This document shows positions 1-10,090 of a DNA stretch of 64,000 nt, piece after piece (the first letter of the stretch is position 1; each line of letters begins with the position of its first letter). The DNA lies in the NCBI RefSeq assembly GCF_023898315.1, contig NC_064617.1, positions 717,543,202 to 717,607,201 on the forward strand, in the 5' to 3' direction. The notes under the pieces were generated by a model. That model was not told the DNA's origin, did not search any database, and was given only the letters and a program-made list of their open reading frames with translations. A program made the position numbers and the translations under genes. The DNA is from Schistocerca nitens. Its lineage: Eukaryota > Arthropoda > Insecta > Orthoptera > Acrididae.

Positions 1-30
1 TTGTTTTATGAATGTAAGACGTAAGAGCAT

Positions 31-1108
31 ATGAATGTTAATACAATGAAAGATTCTATGTATCAAAAGGAGGCTGACATGGAGCTGAATTTGGTGGAGT
101 TAGATGGTATAGAAAATTCTAAAGAGGTACTAACCAGTGGTAGGGCTTATAGTGATGAAGGTGATGATGTTTCAGGTGATATCGTGATGGCAAAAGTTGT
201 TAAGGAGGTTAATAAAGGTGGTGTAACATTAGTCTCATCAGCTGTTGATGAATTTGTGTGTTTATCAGCGAATATTGGTGAATTATTTTTGAAGGAAGGT
301 AGTAATGATGTTTTATGTGCAGAAGTTACGAAAGTTGAAGCTGCTGGTATTGATACTTCAGAGGAAGGAATTTGGGCACATCTTTCTGCTAATGGAGGTG
401 AACACCTAAGTCTGGAGTGATCTGTGGATCTTGAATGTTTGTTTGAGAATGAATGTGGATGTGAATCTGATGTGTGATCTGAAATTAATGTGGTGCAGGA
501 GTGTGTAGGAGAGGAATAGGTATTATGCTCAGGTTTAAATCAAAACACAGTGGAATTTAATGGTAGTGTTGATTCTGAAACTGCACAACGCTGTAGCTAC
601 AATTTACATGATGTAATGGCAGAGGATGGTGAATGTATGAACTGTTCTTATATTGGTGATCTGTCAACAGAGGTAAATGAGGTTGTATGATGTATCAGTA
701 CTGTTGAAAGTGCTGTTTGTGAAGGTGTTTGTAATGATGTGAAAGTAAAGAGTAATGCTTTATTTCATTAAAATGACGTTGTAACTACTAATGCTCATAA
801 TTTTAATGGAGAATACAGTGAATTTGATTCTAATATAAAAAGTGAATTTGGACAGAATGGTATCTTAAAGAGTAAGGTAATTTTACTGTAACTGATTGGC
901 GATGGTATGGTAGAACATTATGATCGTTAATGCCTCATTTGTGGACTTGAGAGAATTTTAAGGTAGCGAGAGGTCTAGAAGGGAGAAAAAATTAAATTGG
1001 GGTCAAAGAAGCATTTAATGAATTATTTTGGGACGAGTATGAAATTGAGGGGTGGATCGAACAGGATATGTGTACTCTAGAGATGGAAGAGGAGGGGAAA
1101 GTAGGTTA
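31..1108 (+). pseudogene. decayed ORF of unknown identity
   Basis: The first 129 codons (31-420) are open and acidic, rich in Glu, Asp, Val and Ser. The same reading frame stays protein-like past stop codons at 418, 475, 517, 688, 769 and 889, with Cys-containing stretches, so an original frame of about 290 codons has decayed. A shifted frame then carries another acidic stretch (around 1000-1108, including FNELFWDEYEIEGW) ending at a TAA at 1106. An in-frame TAA at 22 precedes the first ATG. I do not recognise the family. The end of a retroelement polyprotein followed by noncoding 3' sequence is a possible reading, but no RT, integrase or protease motif is visible. Confidence 0.4.
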
Positions 1109-2681
1109 AGAAATAAGTGTATCTGTGTTTAGATTATAAGATTATTTGGAGGGGTAATTTGTAATGTTTTATTTCAGGATTTACTGTAGCTTGTTTGTTG
1201 TTTCATCACACAAGGATATTTCTTTTTGGACCCAAGGTCTGTACAATTATAGATATAGTTTGGATGCATATTTTGGTGTGAGGAGGTTGGAGAACTCAAT
1301 TATTTGGTGAATGGTACCAAGCCAAAAAAATCAGTGCACAGTATGCATATGAATTAGATTTTTGAGGGTTTATAAGGAATTTATTTATGTGTTTGTATGT
1401 GTTAGGCTTACGTTTTGGGATGGTTTTATGTTAGTTGTAAATTCCAAATTATAAGTTATGGTCATACCGCTTTGGGTGCATGGAGGTCAGAGAAATTTGG
1501 AAAATGAAAATTAATAACACTTACCTAGGAAGACAGATATATGTTTATCTACTTATCTAAGATTATTTTGGGGGAATGATTTATTGTTGTATGGAGTAAC
1601 GATTTATGTACACAGCTTCACTGCACAGAATTAAACGAATGGGAGATTTGTTCATATTTGTTGTTAGTTTTGAGTCTAAGGGAGTTATTTAAATTAAAAT
1701 AAAATATATATTTGCCGATGAAGACGTTTAGAAATCTGTTATGAGATGCATGTCTCTAGTGGGCTTGAATAACGTGTCAGTATAATTGAAGAATTTACGA
1801 GCATCTTGCAAATGCTGTAAATTAATTGTTTACCGTGTAATTTAGATGTGTTTGTATCGATTCCACTGGGGGATTTGTTCAGTGCAGATCGTGGGTGGTA
1901 CTGGAAAGTGTTTTTTTTCTGACGTCTACACCTGATTCAAACTTCAAAAGATTTGTTCCTGAAAAACGTTGGCGATCGAATGCACAGCCATACAGAATTT
2001 CGGCAGGGTACTCGGTTCCGAATCTGTGGAGCGACATTGGAGCTTTTGTTGTGACAAAAGGTTCTGTGAAAATGAGCGCAGTGACGCTGATATTTCTGGG
2101 GCATTTCTATAGAGAGTCGATTTTGATAAATGTATAGTTTTATTTGGCATTTAATAAAAGTGTCGCAATTCATAACTTATCTTAGGTATAAGTTTCTTTA
2201 AAATTGAAGCATGCTGTATGACCACCACGTCAAATAATTACACTATTGATCTGGCACTTAGGATATTTATGTTATTGTATTATGAATTTGTGTCTTATTA
2301 ATTTGGGTGCTACTTCATAACATACATGGCACGACAACATGTTATGAAGTGGAGGTGTGTGAGTTAACGAGCATTTTGCTCTCGTTTAAGTATATGGCTG
2401 AAAGAGTCAGCCTTCACGACTTGTGAAACGAATCCTGTCCTCCAGGACCGGAGGCTACAAAGGGTGCAAATTCACTATGAGATGAGGAACATCACAGGTG
2501 TCTATTGTCTATTGAGGCCTAAGCGCTGTAGAGTGCAAGTCAGACAGACGAGAACCTACAGTGTAGGAAAGCCAGTAGAAGGCTTTTGTGGCCAAGGAGA
2601 CATAGCAGTGTTAAATATGGCGCACCGAAGATCAGCCATAAAGGGAAGCATTTCTGAAAACTATTTAATTCTGTAGTAATG
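1109..2681. other. AT-rich sequence without recognisable gene
   Basis: There is no credible coding frame apart from short chance ORFs. An AATAAA lies at 2153-2158 within a T/A-rich stretch. A perfect hairpin lies at 2312-2350. The tail (about 2400-2600) has higher GC content. The block could include a long terminal repeat of an element starting left of the window, but I could not define matching ends. Confidence 0.4.
2312..2350. repeat. perfect 12-bp hairpin
   Basis: ACTTCATAACAT at 2312-2323 is the exact reverse complement of ATGTTATGAAGT at 2339-2350, with a 15-nt spacer. The function is unknown. It may be a terminal inverted repeat relic or a transcript hairpin. Confidence 0.7.
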
Positions 2682-3122
2682 CCACATTTCGTATTGTGAT
2701 TCTGATACTTAAATGTTTTCTCGAATTCATTTTCCATATACATCTTCTATTCAGTATGTTCATCACTCCCAATATTGTTAAGAATGTAACTTGTATATTT
2801 ACCCATTAACCAAATCACTGCATTATTTTTTGCCTGAGGGTAGTAACTTTCTTCTGGTCTGAAGAAAATGTTAGTTGGTACACTGTCTGCTGAAGTTCTT
2901 GTTCTTTGAGCAATTTTCTCCCGGGTTCACCTCCAGTTGATAATCCAATCTCCACATGTGTACCACTGAGACACACTATAAATGAGGTTGCATTTGCTGC
3001 AGAGGTTAGTGTCACTTAAACTGATGGCAAAGAGATGCTCATTAGTGCTGATGATGTTATTGACTACCTTGTACCATGCTGTACTTACGTCAGACGAAAG
3101 AACATAACTATTCATGTTTTTA

Positions 3123-3140
3123 CAGACCACATTCCATGCT
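3123..3140. repeat. target-site duplication, left copy (18 bp)
   Basis: CAGACCACATTCCATGCT occurs here and again at 3536-3553, exactly flanking the SINE. Confidence 0.92.
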
Positions 3141-3535
3141 TTCTTTCTGTGGGCCTTTGTCCCACTGCAAAACGGGGTCGGCCGTGTTATTACGGATTTG
3201 GCAGTGTTAGTTGCAGAGGGTGGCTGGATGCCCTTCCTGCCGCCACACTGATCCCCTGGGACATTAGGAGTGTACCCCAGATGTCTGCATCTAGAGTAAG
3301 CCATGAAATAGTGTGAAAGTCTTCAAATGTATGTGTGTCGTGTAACTGAGGTGGAATGTGGGGACCAGCCTAGTATTCACCCAGCAGGATATGGAAAACC
3401 GCCTAAAAACCATATCCAGGCTGGTTGGCATACCTGCCCTCATCGTTAATCTGCTGGGCGGATTCGATCCGGGATCAGTGCGCCTACCTGAGTCCAGGAA
3501 GCAGCACTTTAGCACTCTCAGCTACCTTGGCGGGT
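3141..3535 (-). mobile_element. tRNA-derived SINE
   Basis: The element is bounded by a perfect 18-bp target duplication. Read on the minus strand it starts near 3535 with a tRNA-like head: a box A-like GGTAGCTGAGAGTGC and a box B-like GGATCGAATCC (one mismatch to GGTTCGAATCC). A family-specific body follows, and it ends in an A-rich AGAAAGAAA tail against the left duplication. This is the expected design for Pol III transcription and LINE-mediated insertion. I recognise the body from memory as a locust SINE; that recollection is unverified. Confidence 0.9.
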
Positions 3536-3553
3536 CAGACCACATTCCATGCT
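3536..3553. repeat. target-site duplication, right copy (18 bp)
   Basis: Identical to 3123-3140. It marks the tRNA-head side of the SINE insertion. Confidence 0.92.
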
Positions 3554-4142
3554 ATTCCATATATTTAGTTTCTATGTTATTGTTCCTTTTGGGTGCCTGT
3601 CTTTTAGCTATAATCGCCTTTGCTGTAACGTTTTTGGATTTTAAAAGCTTTTTGCTTAGATAGCTTAGTTCAAGATAAAACTCCCTAATATGTTTTATTT
3701 TAAAACTCATTTTATTGTGATTTTATCGGTGGGTCTACACTTTCTGGCCTGACAATGTCGTATAATTTTGCTGTAATGTACCCAGGATCGTTACACATTG
3801 TGCTCCATGGTCGTTTGACGTACACTACCATCACTTTAGACTTGATGTCAGTTAGTCCCGTACCTCCATTGTTGTCTTCACTGGCACTCGAATCAATTCC
3901 CCTTTCCACAAAAACTTTGCTAAGGTCTTTGCTACTAATGATAGGATGGGCAGAACCTGTGTTATGTAGAAGGCCTTGGATAAAATATACATGTTGCTGA
4001 CATATTCTTGTATCTGCTGTACTACTGATTTATTTTTCATGTGTGACTTGCAGGTGAGGTTAGGGTCGGGAACGTGACCCAATCCATGAGGAATTTACAT
4101 GTTCCTAACTTATGCCCATTCTGTTGAAGAAATTCAGAGCAT

Positions 4143-4715
4143 GTTACCATATTTCTTATTGTGATTCTGATACTTAAGTGTTTTCTCGAGCTCATTTTCC
4201 ATATACATCTTGTATTCAATATGTTCATCACTCCCAATATTGTTAAAAATGTAACTTGTATATTTATCCATTAACCAAATCACTGCATTATGTTTTGCCT
4301 GAGGGTAGTAACTTTCTTCTGGTCTGAAGAATATGTTAGTCGGTACATTGTTTGCTGAAGCTCTTGTTATTTGAACAATTTTTTCCCTGGTCCACCTCCA
4401 GTTGATAGTCCGATCTCCACATGTGAAGTGGTGAGACACACTATCAATGAGAATGCATTTGCTGCAGAGGTTAGTGTCACTTAAACCGATGGCAAAGAGA
4501 CGTTCATTAGTGCTGATGATGTTATTGACTACCATGTACCACGCTGTTGTCACGTCAGACGAAAGAACATCATTACTGATGTTGCAGTTCGCCGCCTTAC
4601 CAACTTCGCTACTACAACACGCACGCTGTTGGCGCATTATTTTATGTGACTCCACTAGAGAGAGACGCAGGCTGACTTCGTTGCCGAATGATGCGGGTGT
4701 AAGCCGTAAGTGCAT
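4143..4715 (-). pseudogene. LINE C-terminal fragment, second copy
   Basis: One open minus-strand frame of 193 codons (4715-4134) holds the same C-terminal domain as the copy at 2690-3120: AWYMVVNNIISTNERLFAIG, then LCSKC, then HHFTCGD, which fits a CCHC-type knuckle, then a tail ending near ENELEKTLKYQNH. This copy keeps the His and Cys of the knuckle (HHFTCGD), whereas its neighbour reads QWYTCGD. Both copies lie in the same orientation, so this is either a tandem duplication of a LINE 3' end or two independent 5'-truncated insertions. It belongs to a reverse-transcribing element and is not a host gene. Confidence 0.7.
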
Positions 4716-7264
4716 GAAATTCTGGAAAGTTTCCTCTATCAGAATTCACAACATTCCTTTGCATTGTTACTTAAAAGTTTTAAACTCGTTTCGATGATTA
4801 ATAAGTAAACCATTTGCGGAAAAGAGTGCGCGAAGTCACTAATAATTTCAGCTAACACTCATGTAATATACGAAAGCAGAGCCGATGTCTTGATATTTAA
4901 TGGTTTTTAAACTTTTAACTGCATAAAAATAACAGGTGTTTTGAGAGAATATTGACAGAAAACTTTTTCTGATGTAATCATTCACAGTAACATCCGAACA
5001 TAACCATATTTCTAACAAGGGAAAATAGTCAATTATGAACTCACTTTCCAGCCGGACGCGTCCTGTGGTGATCCTTTAGTAACACAATCACTAAATCCCA
5101 GGCTAAAACAGCTTAATATGTTTAAAATAACAAAATGTAGGTGTAAATAAACCACATCTAACCCAACAACAGGGCCATACCGAAATCCAAAACCTCTTGG
5201 TACAGCTGTCGAATAATCGGCGGCAGGACCGTTAGGTAGCAGGTATCAGAAGCTTACTGAATAGGAAATTCGGATTCAGAACCGAAGATGGCGCCACTAC
5301 CGAGACTAACCTATTGCACTGACGGTATGAACGATATAGAATAGGGCCCCTGTTCCCTGTCAGCCGGTTTGAGATCCTAATCCCTTTAAAATGAATACTG
5401 GGTGGGATTATTTGTTACAGTAGCATAAGAACTTTTCAGATAATTTGTACTCTCTATTGCCTATTAGCTAATAACTTTCTCCTTGTGGGACATAAAAATA
5501 AATACAGGTAGTATGAAACCAGTAAAGACAAGAGACAAGCAAGAAGTACACATTTCTTCAGTTTTTTGGTCCCAGTATCTTTTTCTCTCTAATCTTGCTA
5601 CAGCTTTACATAGCAAACTTTCCTTTCTGCGTAAGACTCTGTTACCTCATCAAAATTTGTCAAACATTTTGCTACTTGAAAAATCGAAATGTCATTGTCT
5701 CATACTGAAGAAGCTGTTAATACGAATAATATGCAAGACTGGTTTCTCGATTTGATTGCGTCTACTTTGTCACTGTCCGCTAGATGAAACAAAGTAGGTC
5801 TTTCTATAATATTGCAGCAATTGTAACACACGTCAAATAAGCGAGAATGTTTTGGCACAAATGGTTATTTTTATTTTCCCCATTTACATAAATGACATGA
5901 CAGAACATAATTAACAACGTACTAATATCAAATGCCTATTAGTTACACTACAAGAAAAAGTTTTGTGTTAGGAAATAGTTTCACATTTCATTCATATGCT
6001 CCAGTTTCTCAAGTATGAGATCGAAAAGTAGTAGTACGAAATTTTTATACAAATTTGGAATCATCATATTCTTCCCTTTTATTTGTGTCATGTTCTTGTT
6101 TTTTGTACTTCCTCATATTAACAAACAATCTTGTCTTTACTAATTCTATAACTAATCCTGCCATTGTCAAAACTTATTCGCTGGTTAGCTTCACTAACCA
6201 TGGCAAAATCATCAGTTTAGCCTGCCCCACTTTCTTCTCCAGTTAGGCATTATTACGTGTTCATACAACACATTTTCCACGTTATACGCTGAATAGAACT
6301 TAAGCGGCTGCTAACCAGCGACTGTAGAAGTGGCCCTTAGTAGTGTAGCGACCTGGTAAAATTTTTTTGTCAAAATTTCATTTTCTTGGATACATCGAGA
6401 AGGGAATATGTAATATTTCTTAACTGTTATTCCCGTTAGTCGTTTATTTCGACTCTGGTAGTTTGAATCTATGGATTTCACTAATAATTATAACAACGCT
6501 AATCGTTTGCACACCCAGTCAACCACATAAACAAACAGCATTTGGCATTCATCTTTTCGGATTTATTTGGCTCAGCTTGTAAGCCCCTTCTCCTTTTTTT
6601 AGCTGTGACAGGGAATGCCCTGCCAGAGACAACACTGACACTACACACATATTCAAATATCAACATCTCTTTCATTCATAAATAAACTTAGAATGTGCTA
6701 AAAATGTTCAAAAACCAACAAGGATACGTTTCAAAATCATATGAATAATCCGTAGACCAGTGTGCTCTGGATACTAATTAGACACTTTGTGGAACAAAGT
6801 TTTTTCTCCAAGAACATGAATTTGGCGCCCCCTGAAATTGCCACCCAGCGCAGATACACCATTTTGCCCCCTCCCAAACCTGTTGAGTTGGGCCAGTTCA
6901 CACACGCAACAAAATTGTCGCCACAGCCAGTGGTAAACTGCAGTTACATTGCAGTTGCATGTGTGAACGTCCAGTTTTTACTGATGCAAGTTATGTCCCA
7001 TAACTTTTGTCACACCACAAAAAATTCAACTTAGTTGTGCTTTGTTGAGCCACTATCCTACCACCACTGCTCCTGGTGGCAGTATTGCGAAACGCAAGCA
7101 ATCTGTCACAGTTATCGTTCAATAATTGGTGCTGTATTCCATTTGATTTCGGTTCAATGAGTTTTTATTCTATTTCTGAAAAAATTGAAAACAATAGTCG
7201 GCAGGTACATTTTCGCAGCTTCTGGAACTACAAGAACAGCAACCTATGTTTGATTTTCTGCAGC

Positions 7265-7272
<8 letters not shown>
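4716..7272. other. long stretch with no recognisable gene
   Basis: Several short ORFs occur (for example 5483-5755, 6055-6246 and 6762-7034), but none shows a known motif. The sequence is AT-rich with a more GC-rich patch at 5040-5390 that includes AAGATGGCG at 5285-5293, similar to the YY1/Pho core. Much of it has the texture of an old interspersed repeat, but I found no terminal repeats or target duplications to delimit one. Confidence 0.4.

Positions 7273-7314
<42 letters not shown>
7273..7314. repeat. (TG)21 microsatellite
   Basis: This is an uninterrupted TG dinucleotide tract of 42 bp. The Val-Cys or Thr-His ORFs that run through it are artefacts. Confidence 0.97.
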
Positions 7315-7318
<4 letters not shown>

Positions 7319-7536
7319 TGCTCACAATATTTGAAAAACGATGACATATCCCATGAAGTATTAAATAAATCAAATTAATATATGTAACCAAAAAGTTCTC
7401 TGCTCATCTCACCAGAAGCTAAGTTACTTTCTACTAATTATAAATTGGTGTGGCGGAATTGTTTGTAATGTAATTTGTATTGTTTGTATTTATGTTGTTT
7501 GTTTTTAGGGTAATTTGTATTGTTTAATCTGCTGTC

Positions 7537-8554
7537 ATGTGTAAAAAATGTGGATGTTGTCGTAGATTAGTGAGCACAGGAGTGAAATGTCAGGATTGTG
7601 GATTGGTGTTTCACTGGGGCGATTGTAGTGGAGAAGCTGTTATAGTGCCAGGTGAGGCTTGGTAATGGAGTTGTAGATTATATAGCCAGGACAAGAAAAT
7701 CGTGGAACAAGGAAAAAAGATTTGTGCTCTTCAAGCTGAACTAGAAGTGGTGTACTTCGAATTAGACAGGTTGCAGTGGGAAAGAGACAACTGGAGCTGG
7801 GAACAGGTAACAAGTCGTAGTCAGACAGAGAAAACCCCAGAAATCACTTTTCAGATTCCAGTGAGCAACCAGTTTGATTTATTACCTGAAGTAGAAGAGC
7901 CTCAAACAATTTTTGAGCAAAGTAGGATGCAGCGGACTCATAGTAACAATCGTAATGCTAGGTCGGGAATAAAGTCAAGCAGAAAGAAAAGAGTCCTGCT
8001 ATTAGGTAGCAGTCATGGGAGAGGTGTAGGCCAGTTGCTACAGGAGAGGCTTGGAGTCGAGTAAAAGGTCACAAGCATCGTGAAACCTAATGCTAAGCTT
8101 AGCCAGGTTACAGCAAACATAGGCGCCTTGTGCAAAGATTTTGATGGTGATGATCATCTTCTTATAGTAGGAGGAGCAGGAAACAGCCTGGCTAGCAATT
8201 CGGACTATAGTATTATGTATGAGCTGGATATAATAGGAGCAGCAACAGCTCACACTCGTGTGGGGTTTGTGGATGTTTTTCAGTGCCATGACCAGCCCTT
8301 GGTTAATACGGCTGTCAACCATGTTAACAGAGAGCTGGGAGGGGGGGGGGGGTACAGAAACTAAATCTCATATCTGTGCTGCGCCTGTTGATGCAATTGG
8401 GAGGTGGGGTTGCACTAGTCATGACCTGCATCTGAATAGGAGGGGGAAGCATAGATTAGTTGATCTTCTTGCAGAAAATGTAAGGGGGGTCACAGGCACA
8501 CAAGACAAAATACCTGTGATTACTGGAGTCAGATGGACACATTTTTTAGCTTAG
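7537..8554 (+). pseudogene. LINE ORF1: PHD-like finger plus SGNH esterase domain
   Basis: The ATG at 7537 opens a Cys-rich N-terminus (CKKCGC, then VKCQDCGLVFHWGDC, then WSCRLY) matching the spacing of a PHD-type zinc finger. A charged, coiled-coil-prone segment follows (KKICALQAELEVVYFELDRL), then an SGNH/GDSL-type esterase region: VLLLGSSHGRGVG (nucleophile block), DHLLIVGGAGNS (degenerate GxND block) and DLHLNRRGK (Asp-His block). PHD plus esterase is characteristic of CR1-group ORF1 proteins, thought to act as RNA-binding and membrane-associated chaperones. It is broken by a TAA at 7663, a TAA at 8062 and a frameshift in the G-run at 8339-8352. ORF2 follows about 80 bp downstream. Confidence 0.8.
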
Positions 8555-9411
8555 AGTCAGGTTACAGACAGATAGTATTGGAAGAGATTAAAACAGAACA
8601 GCACCATAATGTCTGTAGCAGTATCCAAAGAATTAAAATTTGAGTCTTTCATCAGAACATTAGAGGATTGAAAAATAAGATAGATGAGCTTCTTGTATGC
8701 CTAGAAAATGAGGTAAATTCTGAAGGTATAGATGTTTTGAGTCTCTCTGAACACCAGGTAACTGCAGGAATGGAGAAGTTAAATTTAAGGGATTACAGGT
8801 TATCATCTTATTCATGTCTAGTCAACATGGAAAAAGAAGGAGTTGCGACTTATATAAAAACTGGCCACAAAGCCAAAAATATGTACTTGAAGTATGTCCT
8901 TGTGAGTTGCTGCTGCAATATACTTCTATAGTAATTGTAACAATCTACAGAGCCCCTCAAGGTAACTTTCAGCTATTCGTGAAAAATCTAGAGGCATTAT
9001 TGAGCTTCCTGTCAGACAAAAAGAAGCAGTTAGTGGTTTGTGGCGATTTCAATGTAAGACACAGATAGGAAAAATGAGCTAGAATCTTTGTTCGGTTGTT
9101 TCAATCTGGTATCTGGTGTAAATTTTCCAACTCGTGTGCAGCAGGATAGTAGGTCACTTATCGATAACATTTTCATAGACAGTGCTCAGTTAGAAACAAT
9201 TAATGTGTACCCAGTCGGTAATGGTCTATCTGATCATGATGCACAGTTAATGGAAATAACACATATAGCACCTTCCACGCTTAAGGCAGATTCATACAAG
9301 GCAGGGAGGCTTATTGATGTGAACAGGGTGCAGAGTTTTAAGAGCACCATAGAAGAGGTGGAATGGGATGAAGTATACACAAAAAATGATGCTGATGCCA
9401 AATTCAATTTA

Positions 9412-10090
9412 TTCAAAAATGGCTCTGAGCTCTATGGGACTTAACTTCTGAGGTCATCAGTCCCCTATAACTTACAAGGGAACCTCCCCATCGCACCCCC
9501 CTCAGATTCAGTTATAAGTTGGCACAGTCGATAGGCCTTGAAAAACTGAACACAGATCAATCGAGAAAACAGGAAGAAATTGTGTGGAACTATGAAAAAA
9601 TAAGCAAAATATACAAACTAAGCAGTCCATAGGAAACATAGGCAACATCAAGGACGATGTGAGCACAAGAGCGCTGTGGTCCTATGGTTAGCTTCAGCTG
9701 CTTGAACCAAGGACCTCTCGTTCCGCAGCTGTTCACGCTAACCACGGGACCACAGCGCACCTGTGCTCATATCATCCTTGATGTTGCCTATGTTGCCCAT
9801 GGACTACTCAGTTAGTATATTTTGCTTATTTTTTCATAGTTCCACACAACTTCTTCCTGTTTTCTCGATTGATCTGTGTTCAGTTTTTCAAGGCCTATAC
9901 ACTGTGCCAAATTATAACTAAATCTGAGGAGGGTGCGATGGGGAGGTTTCCTTGTTAGAACCACTTAAACCTAACTAACCTAAGGACATCACACACATCC
10001 ATGCCCGAGACAGGATTCGAACCTGCGACCGTAAAGGTCACGCGGTTCCAGACTGTAGTGCCTAGAACCGCTCAGCCACTCCAACCGGCT
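9412..10090 (-). mobile_element. tRNA-derived SINE interrupted by a palindromic MITE
   Basis: On the minus strand from 10090 the element begins with a tRNA-like head: box A-like TGGCTGAGCGG and a perfect box B GGTTCGAATCC. It ends at the left with sequence reading GCTCAGAGCCATTT. The SINE proper is about 196 bp; positions 9475-9957 are the inserted MITE plus one copy of its 3-bp duplication. CAATTTA occurs at 9405-9411 and 10091-10097 as the target duplication in the host LINE. From memory this is a very abundant Schistocerca SINE; that recollection is unverified. Confidence 0.9.
9475..9954. mobile_element. 480-bp palindromic (foldback) MITE
   Basis: The left end CAAGGGAACCTCCCCATCGC and the right end (reverse complement CAAGGAAACCTCCCCATCGC) continue as near-identical inverted arms of roughly 215 bp each, so the whole element can fold into one long hairpin. 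It is flanked by TTA at 9472-9474 and 9955-9957. Removing the element plus one TTA restores a continuous SINE sequence. The centre reads on the minus strand as a tRNA-like segment (GTGGTCCCGTGGTTAGCG, then GGTCCTTGGTTCAAG). It has no coding capacity, so a non-autonomous DNA transposon mobilised by an unseen transposase is inferred. Confidence 0.88.

Larger units (their letters stand above)
2682..4082 (-). mobile_element. LINE 3' fragment (RT C-terminus plus zinc knuckle), split by a SINE
   Basis: Read on the minus strand from 4082, the frames show a typical non-LTR reverse transcriptase tail: QVLPI, then KFLWKGELIRVP, then a GGTGLTDIKSK-like block after a frameshift near 3880. The C-terminal domain follows at about 3120-2690, with ISTNEHLFAISLSDTNLCSKC, the cysteine motif used by LINE C-termini. 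A 395-bp SINE at 3141-3535 interrupts it. The 3' end is placed near 2682 because that is where similarity to the neighbouring copy at 4143-4715 stops. Stops and frameshifts make it nonfunctional. The clade is uncertain (L1/Tx1-like or R1-like). Confidence 0.7.

Noticed and set aside
5483-5755. 90-codon ORF as a gene
   Set aside because: No motif, ordinary AT-rich composition, no supporting signals.
7076-7391. ORFs through the TG tract (Val-Cys or Thr-His repeats)
   Set aside because: Simple repeat translated in open frames; no coding signal. The same applies at 41890-42177 and 48408-48711.
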